NCBI GenBank assembly: GCA_947561395.2
Contig: OX387192.1
Coordinates: 32,633,520-32,697,519 of the forward strand
Reading direction: 5' to 3'
Origin: Buxus sempervirens
Taxonomy: Eukaryota > Streptophyta > Magnoliopsida > Buxales > Buxaceae
Length of the DNA stretch: 64,000 nucleotides
The notes under the pieces are model-generated. The model was not told the DNA's origin and did no database searches. It saw nothing but the letters and a program-made list of their open reading frames with translations. Position 1 is the stretch's first letter, and the number at the start of each line of letters is the position of its first letter. Positions 1 to 13,000 of this stretch are shown here, in pieces. The position numbers and the translations under genes were made by a program.

Positions 1-1997
1 AAAAACCAATCTTTGATAAAAGCAATTACGCGGACATCTGGGCGATTGAGATCGCCCGTGCGTGCGCACAGAACGGTCAAATTTTGTAGGTATTCAAATT
101 GCGGGAAAGAGACGTATGACCTTCATGCTTTTCTTACAATTCCTTGAACCGTTTCTCATAGCTTTTAGGTTTGTTTAATCGAACTTCGCATTAAAATAAA
201 ACCACACCGACTGTTTTATACACAATAAATAGATAAAAAAAACCATCAAACGTGACAGAGTGTGGTTTGAACACATATACCAAGCTTTCTCGCTTTCTCT
301 CAAATTAGGAAGACTTGAACCAATGGAACTCTTGTTTTTATCACATTCATCTCTTTTCTGGGCTAAAGTTTACTTCTTTTGTCTGGGTCTTTAGTTTCTT
401 TGCTTTTAGTTAGAGCTTTTCTACTTGGAATTCACATTCAAGGAGACATGATTCAAAACACTTTTAGTTATTGGCTCTAGGAGTTGTTAATTTTGTAAAG
501 TACTGCAATTAATATAGTTCATTAGGGAATGCAGAATATGTATTTCAAAACTGTGAGCTTTTTTCTTTTCTTTTTTGAGGTGGGTTAGAGCTGCAAATGG
601 AATAAACAGATCGTATATAATATAAGTCTTGAGGCCCCCTAGAATTTCAATCTTGAATTATATCAATTCAACACACATGCGCGTGTACGATTCGGTTAGC
701 CAAATTCAATGGATTCATGAATCAAAAGCTTGGAAATAACATATAGGTCAAACTTTTCGTAATAGATTTATTCATAAAGAAAATGGAGAAGATACATATG
801 AATCAGTTATCACTACAGATTGTTTCATGGCTGGGTCCAGTTCAATAATGATTCAGTGGCCTATTTTTCCTGTTGCTAATTGCTAATCAATCTTATGGGA
901 TCGGAGGGAAGTGAATGTCCCTTCTCGCAAGATAATTAAGGAGTATAATATTCAACTACTTATGAACCAACTCTCAATTATCATCTGATAGATGCTTCTG
1001 ACAAAGAAGACACTGCTACATTCCATTTACGCTAAAATTAAAGTTTGATTTCCATGTAGAGTTGCAGAACAAGCAAGTTGCTTGATTGGGTGAATGGGGG
1101 TCATGAAGAACTACTTACTCTTGATGTTTTCTTGTGCAATCAATCAAGGAGACATTGTGTCTATCTGTCTGAGTATAAGAACATAGGGTAATGCTATTAA
1201 AATTGTCAAGATAGTATTTTGTTAGGTAAACCTACTTATTAGAACTTAAACCCAGGCAAATGGGTCCTTTTAACTAATTTAGTCAAGGCTGTCTGCCTCT
1301 AACCTCAATGATAACGCATACCTCTTCCCTTATTCTCAATTGAGTGGGGTTTCAGGTTAAAGATGCACTCCATCTATTATTTTACTTAGTGTTGCTTATC
1401 CCATCAATAAAAGTATCGCTTCTTTCAAGATATTGTTGACAAAACTGCGACCCCATCAACTTGTTAAGAACAAACAAAATTCAAATTAATCATGCAAGTG
1501 CTATTGAGATTTTCAAATAATGTTTTCATCTAGAAGGACCACTTCAGCCATGCCTAGATTTAAGTAAAGATCTGTTGTGGGGATGGACAACAGAGTCCAA
1601 AAGTGTGTGTATCTTATATTTCTGATTTTTTCTTGAGGTTGTCTCTCTTGTATTCTCTTTGTTTTAGATGCAGTGTACCATTTCAACATAAAGCTTCTTC
1701 TCCTCTTGTGAAGCTTGCAGAATCGAACTTGAAAAACCAACAAATTAAAACTAGCTGATTCAATATGTAATAGAACCATTTTTATTTATGCTTAAATTAG
1801 TTTTGAGGTTCATTCAGCCATCATACTCGAAGATATTGGAGAGAGAGAGAGAGAGAGAGAGAGTAATTGCCATTGATTTTATGTTTTCAAAGACAAAGTG
1901 ATGCGCCATTAGGGATATCAAAATAGATCAAGTTTCCCTTATACTCTTCTGTAATTACATCAGGTGGCTCCTATTATCATCTGAAAGAAAAGATGAA
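1..1997. other. Intergenic, left edge
   Basis: No supported coding exon is visible on either strand; the short ORFs here have no recognisable similarity and no splice-compatible partners. The only distinct structure is a (GA)n microsatellite at 1839-1863. The part just left of 1998 is presumably the 3' untranslated region of the LBD gene. Confidence 0.5.
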
Positions 1998-2823
1998 TCA
2001 GTTTCTCATCATCCTAAGAGCCATAGCTTGAAGCTCACCCAAGTCATTTGACAACAGCCTTCTCTTGGAACAAGTCTGAGTCTGAGATAGTAGATCATCT
2101 CTGCTTTGCGTTTCTTGGATCACCATTCCATCATCATTGTGTTCAATGGAGTTGAGGCAACTCTGAGGGGAGATGGATTGATTATAGCCGGGATAATTTA
2201 GATGAGGAAGCACCCCACCAACATTTTCCGGCCAATGGTTCTCAATTGACCGCGAATCGGCAAGGTTGTGAGCCAGTTGAGCCTTCACTTGCATCAGTTG
2301 GGCTTGTAGGTATGCAACCTATCAATGTAACAACCAGTAAAAATTAACCATCTATTGCTAAGTAATTCAATTCAAGTATAGTACTTAGCAAGGTTCTAAA
2401 ATTCATAAAGATCAAGGTCTTGTAGAAGTACATCTCTAATTTAACAGAAACCATATGAACCCCATTTAAGATCATAGACAAACCAATTGAAGTATTTCCA
2501 TTGGATACAAGACTCTTAGAATAACTGGTAGTACGAACCTGTTGTTGCAAGGCAAAGATATGCGCAACACAGCCATAAACAGGATCCCTGAGCCTGGCCT
2601 GAGCTTCATAGGCTATTGTGATCACAGCGTCGCATCGATCGGCAACCGGTACGTGCAACAGCAATTTAGAAACGTTACTAGCACCAAACACCTTGTGAAT
2701 TGCGGCAAATCGAGCCGGACCCTGCTCTGAACAAAAATATGGTGCAAATATGCAGTTCGTGGCGCATTTTCGCCTAAGAAACTTACAGGCACCACAAGGG
2801 GAACCGGTTCCTCCTGAAGCCAT
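1998..2823 (-). CDS. LBD16: LOB-domain (LBD/ASL) class I transcription factor, LBD16-like, 2 exons, 201 aa
   Basis: Plant-specific nuclear DNA-binding protein; the LBD16/LBD29 group acts downstream of auxin response factors in lateral-root and callus formation (family knowledge). Exon 1 is 2539-2823 (95 codons) and exon 2 is 1998-2318, joined in phase 0 across a GT-AG intron. Seen in the protein: the zinc-finger-like C10-x2-C13-x6-C20-x3-C24 block, the GAS block beginning FGASNVSK, and a leucine-zipper-like L92-x6-L99-x3-L103-x6-L110 that spans the splice junction. The C-terminus ends [14 protein letters not shown], which fits class I members. The ATG at 2823 is the only start upstream of the cysteine block and lies directly after a GA-rich leader. 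The residues flanking the finger look closest to LBD16 rather than LBD18 or LBD29; the subfamily call is from memory. No disruption is visible. Confidence 0.93.
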
Positions 2824-3896
2824 ATGAGAGAGAGAGAGAGGGATAGCTGACTCTTCCTACACACGAGCACACTGGGAAATGGTGCTTGGAAGGATCGGAT
2901 GGAAGTGGTTTCTGGGGTCATGGGACAGAAGGAAAAGAGATCCTTATAAAATGTTAGAAGGGGGGACATAGAAGCTTTCTGTGTAGGGTTCTAAGGGAAC
3001 ATTTTATCAATATTGAATACGATCTAGAAAGATTATTTAAGGGAAGGATTTGTAATCAAGCAGGCTTCCGTTCGTGGGCGGCATTTAATGTAAGAACTAT
3101 TTATCATAAACTAATCTCTCCGCCGAACGCCGCATCTTGAAACTGCTGTTACATACTCGCTTTCAAATTGACAAATTCAACTCCAATTCCTCTCTCTTTG
3201 TCTATTCTCAATTCCCACGTGCTAATATAATTTCTATGGTGAAAGATACAATTGGTGCTTGGTGGTCATGATACCAACCCCAGTGTTGAGCATGAACCAG
3301 TGACTGGCATCTCTAATGAACTGATGAATTAATAAGCTTTCTTAAGCTTTAAGGCCACGAGTTTAAACGGTTAAAACATGTTCGCACACAAACAGAGAGA
3401 CAGAGAGAGCGTCAAATTTGTTAGAAGGCATCCACACACTTAGCAAGGTATCCATAACAGGTTTCAATGGCTGCCACATGCACGTTTAGTTTCATAGCTC
3501 TAGCTGTATCGCTGCGTGAAAAATACCCCAACAAACATGGCTATCTTTTCATGATACGACACAACAAACAAACACAAGCGTTACCCCAAAACATAGGGGC
3601 ATATGTTGCCAAGATCCATCAAGAGATTGGATGATAAGGAAAACGGGTCTTTGCGGGGTCTGTCATGGCTTATACAAGAAACCATAAGATAAAAGATCTG
3701 CTGGTTGGCGTGGAATTTCAACTTTGTTCTCGTTCCTCGGGACTTGGTATTTACATTACCCATGCTTCACAATTTTCAAGAAACAGATTCTTTCAAGCGC
3801 ATACAAACGAGTACTAACACTTAATGATTCTGTCGACGAACCCAAAATTGGAGGAAAAACAACCATCTACAACCCTCCAAACTGGTACCTACTCCA
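2824..3896 (-). promoter_or_regulatory. Upstream region of the LBD gene
   Basis: Read on the minus strand, a TATA-like TATAAGG lies at 2948-2942, about 120 bases before the ATG. A GA/CT-rich run at 2826-2841 forms the leader next to the start codon. Further upstream are a G-box CACGTG at 3216-3221 and a GAGACA (reverse of TGTCTC, the classical auxin response element) at 3397-3402. Short motifs like these occur by chance, so only the TATA and the CT-rich leader are reasonably supported. The left part also follows the 3' end of PARP1. Confidence 0.4.
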
Positions 3897-4069
3897 GAGC
3901 TGCACAATAAATACCACACCCAGAGACCCAAAAGGGAAGAAAAACACTCTAATAATCAAAAAGATCAAAAGTGACCAACACTGAGCTGCACAATAAATAC
4001 CACACCCAGAGACCCAAAAGGGCAAAAAAACACTCTTAATAATAAAAAAGGTCAAAAGTGACCAACACT
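3897..4069. repeat. 86-bp tandem duplication in the PARP1 3' UTR
   Basis: Two near-identical copies, 3897-3982 and 3983-4069, both begin gagctgcacaataaatacc and end gtgaccaacact. They lie immediately 3' of the PARP1 stop codon (4077 on the minus strand), so they should be transcribed in its 3' UTR. The second copy has a few substitutions and small indels, mostly in its A-rich middle. Confidence 0.85.
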
Positions 4070-4076
4070 TGTTTCT

Positions 4077-7000
4077 TCATCTCTTGTGATGAAACTTCAC
4101 TTTCAGCAAGAACTGCATCTTAACCTGTCCAAAAGACCAAAGTTATGGGTTGTCATCAACCTCTTAAGGAGAATAGAACGAAAGAAAATTGAAGATAGAA
4201 AGCTAATCGGGCCAAGAACATGTTGTGTTTTATGTTGCAATGAAATCAGTTTGCTACTCCCCAGCCACAAGCCAGCACCCATGAGGAACCACAAATAACA
4301 AAGAGTTATGCCTTAAAACCCCGACAAAAAAATATAAAGATGATTGATCACTTCTGAAAGTTTTTCGGTTTCATGCTGTTTATCAATTCATATTGATCAA
4401 CAGCAACAGGTCTTAGCTCCATCCCCAACGCATGGTAAATTGGTCTTCCAATTTTATTGGGCAGAATAAAATGCCAAGTCTTTGTAAATAAATTGCCAGC
4501 TAAGGCTTTATAACTATCGGGGCACACTTTGTTATCATTTAAAGGCCAAATTTTTTTCATTTCATGGCCAACCTACACCACGCACATGACGGGATCATCC
4601 CATGAATAGGCCACATAGATAACAATGTGTACGCCCCATAAAAAATGTGAAAAGGTTTTTGTCACATATAATTGCTGGACATTTTATTATATATATATTT
4701 TTAGTTTAAGAACACATTTAAATTTAGGGATTTTTAACACCACACCACCACCACCCACGGGGCTTTTTTTTTTTGCAAACCTAGTGTGTGGTGGGAGGAT
4801 ATGACTTTCCCAAGTGGAATTTTCCAAATCAAATGCCATGTGAATACATGCCATGCCGGGGTTTTAATTCATGTGCATATATTACCAGTCAATCCCACCT
4901 CAAGTTTCATTCATGAATTTGTACCCATATATGCATAAAATAGATCAAGAAAATTACTCTATAAAATGGGTTTAGAAAACAAACCTGAGCTGTATTATAC
5001 ACAATATACTCATTATACATAAGCTCAGATGCCTTGACATTTGATGAAACTGGCTTGCCACAAGGTACAACCACCTGGTCTCTCCACTTCACATACCCTG
5101 ATTCCTTAGGTATAGTCTTTCCAAGTCCTTTGGTTGAGTGCTTTCCTTCTGGAGGTTTATCCATATACTAAGGAGCAGAAAAATAGATATCCAAGTTAAT
5201 TCAAATATTCACCAAAGTTATCATGCCAAACAAATACATCTTGGTTGTCTCCAAAACGTACAAAATGATTCGAAAACATGCATGCAAGACACAAGGCAGC
5301 TACAAATAAAATTTAAATATCCATTTGCATGTAATTACACATGCATGCATAAAAAGAGAATGTATACATTTTTTATGCAGGGAACAAAAAGATAAATTTG
5401 GAACAGTTCATGGTTTGTGACACACCGAGGCTTTCTTGAGCTCATGGACTTCTCCCAGGGCTACTTCACTCAGAAGCATGAGACCAACAGGATTTTCCCT
5501 ATTGGTGTAGCAGTACTGAGCACTCTTGCTTACCAGGTCAGCAAAGTAAATTCCTTTCCCAAACTACAATCATTGGAAAATTTTTTAGTCATAAATTATT
5601 AAAAAATGAAAGATGTATTAGACTTGTGCTCATGTGTTGTGTGCACACGCATGTGCATGTAAATAATGCAAAGGCACATATTTGCAAGCATGTGTGTGCC
5701 TGATGTGTGTGAGAGAGAAAGTATGTGTGTTTGTGTTACAGATAGAGAAAGAGGGAGAGTGAGAACCATATAGCCAGTTGCTGGTGCTTCTGGAGGAGCT
5801 ATTCTCAGACCTTGGCTAAGTATACCCACGAAGTTCGTCAACCGCGATCCTGTATACCATTATTTTCAAAGTTTTACGACCATGCCTTGCTAAATTTTCT
5901 GGCAACATGCCATAAGACATTCTCAAATTGATATTTCAAAGACAAAGAGTAATGCCCATGCAAAGGGTACTATCAAACCTTGAGGCTAAGCGAAGCGCAA
6001 AAAATAATGTCATTTAATAAACAAATGAAGTGCTCGAAATGATACAGCAAAACTCTTCCACTCCATGGATTAATTAGGAATGCAACTTACCATGCCAGAG
6101 AAGCATCCTATTCTGAAGTTTTTCTCTGTATGGCAAAAACATATCCATTTCTCCATCTCTTTCAAGTGCAAAAACTTCTTCCAGTTGAAGAGTCCAATCC
6201 TGAGGATAAGTAAAAAAATTCAGGAAAATATTGAAAGAATACAATGCAAAAACCAGAATTTTTACTAATCACATCAACACAAGGCATCTTTTACACTCAA
6301 GGAACCGCAAGATATACTCACCTTATGTGTGGGAGCATGAGTGGTAAGGAGATATTTCTCTACCAACTGATAATCATCACTATCATGAGGCAGCGGAGCA
6401 ATGTGACAACACAGCTTTTCATACTTCTCATCAAGGGAATCATCATTATCGGCATCGAAACCAACTAATCTGGAAGCTATTTCAATGTCCTGCAGAGCTT
6501 CTAGCATTTTCAACTGCCATTAAACATAAATGGAGGGTCAAATTTATAATTCCCAAATTTCACTATGTGATAAATCCATAACCACTGACCTGAAAAATCC
6601 CAACGAGGTCAATTGGCCCAGATAACTTATAGCTCATCACATGTAATCACATATCAATTTAACATCCATTTTGACTCTCTCCATGCTTGATACAAACAAT
6701 CACATGCCAAATACTGTCCCTGTCATCACTAAACATCCAAATCCATTTAAATAAAGTGCAGAACTCCAAGCAGGAGTTCCCCTGATTCAACCATTTTCTT
6801 CTTATAAAATTACGTCTGACCCTGCTTGATTAAATAACCATATTTCTAACTCCCACAACATAAAGGATGCACTATGATTCTTCTTTATCGTATTGGTTAC
6901 TGGACTAGGAATTTCAAAGAGAGAAAAAAGTGCGTAGGAAGATTAGAAAGAGAATACAGTGAAAGTATTATAATTTATAATTGGTTTATTCTTATAATTA

Positions 7001-10000
7001 TGCATACCTCAAAATCTCCCTGTCACCCATTGCTAATTTTTTTTTATCCTTATCAGTGATGCAATAAAAAATAATTACATGATTACATTAGTTTATTTGC
7101 ATGATCTATATTAACATATCAGTTAATACTTTTAATGCCCATACAACTGCTATGACCTTTCTATAGTTTAAATTGATGATTTTGTTATATAAATGAGCTC
7201 CCTAGGCAAGTGACTAATTTCCTAGGTGACCACTAGGCATTTTGACAACCATGCTTAAGATTCATATTGAAAAATCAAAATTTGCTTCCTATCAATCTCG
7301 TATCATAAGTAATCAATGCTAATCCAAAAGTTGTTTAGAATCAAACAGGCAAAAGCAAAAAAAAAAAAAAAGAAAAAAAGAAAAAAACAGGCAAAAGCAT
7401 GTAAAATAGCAGTGCTCAAATTCAGGATATCTAAAATGGGTCCATTATGTTGTCTGCATTCTCGTTTATCACCATAATATTCATTCTTGAATGGAAAACA
7501 TAGATATATTTTTGGTAAAAAGTGTATACAGAATAAAAATGATTTGAAGGCAAAAAAACCAATTTAAACAAGATTCATGTATTATATCATGATACTGTTA
7601 CTTTTCCACATTAATTATGATGCTCTAGAAAAAAAAATGATAAAAAGCTACCAACAACAAAACACAGCAGTATTAACCAAAAAGGAAGGAAGAGGGGGAG
7701 AGAGCAGATTGTTACAACATCTGACAGAAAACATGCCAATCAAGACTAAGAAATAAATGGAATAAATAATAACATAAAGCATTTATGTGGCACTATAAGG
7801 TGATATAATTTGCCAGAAAGTCACGTGAACGAGGTAATTTCGAGATTCAAACACCATGGAAATAGAACCACGCATAGCAACCAATACCTTTGATTTAAAG
7901 TCACCTTCATCCCTAATGACGTGTGGATGAATTGAAGGGATGACAGTGAAAAACCGATTGCTCGCATCAACAATCAAACTTTCTTTGACAGAAGGATCCT
8001 GAGTATTATTGTTTAATAGATTTTGTATATCTGTTAGTGCCTCAAAACCTGGAAAAGAAAAAAGGAACAACCAGAATACAGAAAAATAATCAAGAGCCTG
8101 TAAAACTTGGTTCATATTATTTTTCCTGAAGTCGCCTGGTAAAATAACTGAATGATACCACAATCATCCCTTCAGCAAGGCAGTCAATTGTGCAGCATAA
8201 ATTAATAACTATGAGATTCTTTATGTACCTACCCTTCTGGATGTTAGTCTTGCTTAATTTTCCAAGAGGCATTTCTGACATATTGATCTCAAATTCCATC
8301 ATGGCAGCCCTGAAATATGTACAGATTATGCATTGGGAACACTTAATAAAACAGGCAAAAAAAAGGAGCCAAAAAAAAAAAAAGGAAACCAACAACAGGT
8401 GGGAAGAAAACTTGTTTTTAACCTGTATGTTTCTACATTAAAGAGCATCTTCATCAGTTCTACCAATGGAGAAGCAAGTCGACTATTCTCATCACTATGA
8501 TTTTTCTTCTTTGACACCTGTTTCTCAATCCCATAATCCTACAGAAGCAGAAATATAATACATAAGATAGGAATGCCCGAGGATATTTCACATTTGAGAA
8601 AATTTAAGCAAAATAACACAGGTCATACAATGTCCAATGGGAAGAATCTCCCAGGTTGCTTTTCAAAATTCTGCTTTTGTTCCCATGCTTCCCAAGGATT
8701 CCCAGTTTTCTCCATAAATAAGCGTTTGAATTCTTGAATTGCATCTGATTTTGACATCTCTTCCAGTTTGTTGCCCCCAATTCTATCATTCCCAACTCGG
8801 CCCCACTTGCGGAAGACATAACAGTCTGAATTTTTGTCATCTTGAATGATTTGAAGTATATAATAACTTCATACAGAAAATGTAAAATTGTTAGACAGAT
8901 TAAAAATCACTACATATACATAAATATATGCAAATAGAATTCTAAGATGATAGACATAATTTAACTCACAAAAAATATTCATGTGTGAAAATGTGTAGAT
9001 AGAATAACCTTACACCATAACTGAATGATTATCTGCACAAAGCAATCATAATCACGGTCTTGTTTTGCAGCATTTTGCATTATATAATGTTAGCCTAAGG
9101 ATAACAAGATGCCTAAATACCAGAAAATGCAGAAGAAATGATACAAACTAATCAACTAGGGACCAACAAAAAAGGAAACTACTTAACTAGGGACTAACAA
9201 AACATGTCTCGTATATTTCTCTTTAGTGTGAAGCATCAGTGATAGGCCTACATAGTGCAAATGTAATGGGTCCATATTGCTCATTTTTTAATAAAAAGTT
9301 TTGCATTGGGAAGATTAATGATAAGGGTTTGACAAAAGAAATCAGATTATTGTAATAACAGTTCTTTAAATATAAAATTTTTAGTTCATCCACAATATCA
9401 AATTATAAATTAGACAACTTATGCGTTCATTTGTGTTACAGCTGATACTGGTATCTATGTTAAACCTGATTACAATCTGAAAATCTTGGATATTCAAGCA
9501 TGGCAATTAATATGTAGTTAACTAATCCAACATGGATCCAAACTCCTCTGATGTAAAGTATGCAGATTTGCATTTTTGAAGGGCACCTGCAATTTAATGA
9601 AGCTGAATACAAATGTTTGAATTGTTCTAAATCCTCCAACTTCTATGGATAACTGAGTAAAAAGATAATGGAATAACCAGGGACACCCAGAAGAACCATT
9701 ATCCACATCCAACTTTGGAAAAAATTAGATGATTTTCATAGCTCTTTATTTCTGAAGGATAAACTTGACAACTTCCCTTAGCACCCAGCAAACCAACATT
9801 GTTTAAACGAAAATTCAGGCACAGCAAAACAGATAGAACTGGGTTCCTCAAAATATACAAATACAAATTTATATTAGTTTAGACACGAGCAAAGTTTCTT
9901 AATATAAGATAAAGAAGATGGGGACTCCGGAAGTACTGAAATGGTGGAATTTTTTTAAGACATGTTGTGCCTGATAAAAGGGATTTGTATTCATATAGGT

Positions 10001-13000
10001 ATAGTATAAAGGAATGGATGCCTATCCTCCCATAGTTTACCAGGGTTGATCTTCCATGTTTTCCACCCATTGAGGAGAGTCGCCTTGGGATTAGTGTGTA
10101 TCGTGGGTTGGCCTTTCAGGTGTGTCAATGTGTTATTTGTCTAAACTGTGGGCTGCCTTTGACAACCCATTCCAAGAATCTGTGTAAATCCACTTCACAG
10201 GCATTAGTATTAAGCTTTTTATCAGAAAAGATAATACCATAAACATCAGCTCAAATACTGTACATTCAACTAATATAGGCAGCACTAAGGACAGGTGGAA
10301 ATTTCCAACCAAAACTCCCAAACTGCAAAACCCTTATATTTTTAAATGGGGGAGAATTGATGCCTAAGATCAATCCAAGCCCACCTAAAATCAGGTCGTT
10401 TTAACAGCTTATAAAGTGAACTCACCAATGACCAAACTGCTTGGTGTAAAAACAGAAGCGGACAGATTATCCTAGTGCCTTTCATGTGTCACATTCAACC
10501 TACCCCATGCCTTGACCCAAACCAGTTTTTAGTTACCCATGATGACACTAAGAACTGACTTTTAAGATAAAAGTTCAAAGGCGTATCAAAACAATTATCA
10601 ACAGGTTTGTCCATCAGTTAAAGTTCATTAGATAACAAAATATATAATCAGGCTATACTCAGAATACAAAATTTCAAACTTAAATTGACACAAAATAATA
10701 CTTTGGGTAATTTGTCAACATTTCAACCATGATTGGAACTCTTTGCGAGATATGTTAAGAAATAAAAATCATAACTTACTAACCAGAATCATTTCACAGA
10801 ATCCTTTTAGAACAGATAATTACCGCTCATATTTGTGCTTTGAAAACAATTTACAAGGGTGGTTCTCATTTCTATGCATTGATATCAAGGCAATCAAAGC
10901 ACCATGTTAAGAAGATATATAGAGAACCAGGAAAACAAACAGAAATTTACATCATATATTGTAACGGCAGTATGTGGTACCTGTTCACACCAGTTGATAA
11001 GTCAGACATGTTCAAAGTTGTACTATAGATGCTATTCCCATCCTCAAGAATGTGGCCTGAATCCTGCAGACCAGAAGATTCATGCACAGCGCTTCGTCCT
11101 TTGACTTTTACAGTGACAACGTTTGAAGCTTGACCAAAAGCTTCAATTTTGTAGAGATCATATGGAAGCTTCTTCTGCCTCTTAAAACAGTCTGTCATAT
11201 AATCCTCCCTAACAATTGGTAACTTCATCCTCCTACAAAGATTAAATGTTTCTAAGTTGTTTAACAACACCCAAAAGAACAACAAAAACATGGAACCCTG
11301 CTTTACAACAGAAACTTTACCTTGCTTTTCTGACCTCAGCATCTTGATCATCCAGGACTCCACTCACAACCAAACAGTTAGTGTCTGCAACGAAAAGCAC
11401 AAGATTATATCTGGATTCATATCAAGGCAGCAACTTTGAAGAAGAAAAAACATGTAAATTCATTTGCACCACATACTATGCACACCTTTCTTGATCTTGG
11501 TATGTAACACTCCACCAGCTCCCTCAATTTTGCTCCTCCATTCTTCCTGCACAATTAGTTGTAATCTTAAACAAATTTGAAACTAAAACAACAAGAAAAT
11601 GCCTTACCCAAGTATCTGGGGATGGCAAGGCAAATCCTATTCCATAATGCCATTTTTCAAAAATCATACCCAAGTCCCATAGAAATGCATTCATATAAAA
11701 TACTAGAAACAAGCATTACAACAATGATTTCCGTAAATCGGTAACTGTGAAGAAACAAAGTCAAACCATACCATAGATTCCTTAGGCACTCCAGCAATCA
11801 TAACTTTCAAATCTTCTAGTTTTTCACCTTTTGACTGCCGAAAAGATCCACTGGTATCTTGACTACCTGAAGGTTTTTTTGAAGAAGGTGGAGGCAGTAT
11901 TCGAATAGGTTTCTTTACCTTTTGTGATTTGAACCACTGCCAATACAGTCCAACTTAAGTTACAATCTATTATCAGGTCACTATGTATGACGTGTGTGTG
12001 TGTGTGTCATACCTTACGGAGAAATTGATTATCCGTTTCTTCTGGGATTTTCCATTTTCCTTTAAGACGTTCAGGTTCAGAGGTTGAGAAAGAACATTTG
12101 CTCCAAGCCGACAAATACCCATGGCAGCGATACTCACTTCCAGAATAACGCATTGGACCAGAACAGATGGGGCACTTTCCAAGCGGTCCAAACAACATTC
12201 CATCAGCACTAAGTGAGGAAAACAGGTACAAGAGAATAAGTTCAAATTTCACATGCATAAGCAAGTATTATTAAAAATGGCAAACAAGAAGTTATCAGTC
12301 AAATTTAAGTACAATTAAAAATAAACATCACATATTGTGACCAAATCAAGAATTAGCAAGCAACTATCAAACCGTGAAGGATATAAACAATTAGATTCCA
12401 TAATTTGCTGACTTAGCACAAAAATGGAGTGATTATCAGGATAACAGAGCAACAATCTTGAATGAAATTCCAACTAGTATCCTTCATTTACATGTATATA
12501 AATACAGTATATGTAAGCATCCATCGGATAGTCTTTATGACTTAGGTGGTTCTGAAAAAGTAAATAAAGTTCAACATAATGCATCAATGGTCCTTCATCA
12601 TGCACTACCCAATATCCTTCATTTGCATGCATATATGCAGTCCACATAAAAGCATTTACCAGAAAGGCTTTATGACTTGGATGGTTCTGAAAAGAGAAAT
12701 AAAGGTTTTGTGCAATGACGATCAGAATAGTATGTGATAGTTACCAACGGTCCCTCAAATCAAGTTCAGATCCCGTTGATTCTTGATCATTGCATTCAAG
12801 CATCTCTTTCAGCTCTGCTGTTGTCACATGCTTCTTGAGGTCATCTTTTAGAGCCCATAGTTCTTTAGTTTGAGCTTCACGTTTACTCTCCATATCAGAA
12901 AGTTTTGCATCATCACTACCCAAAGATCTGGCACTGCTTTCAGTCGCCACCTTGCTCGTTGAAATGCTTTCTTCAGTTTTAGTGATCTTTGACTTCTGAT

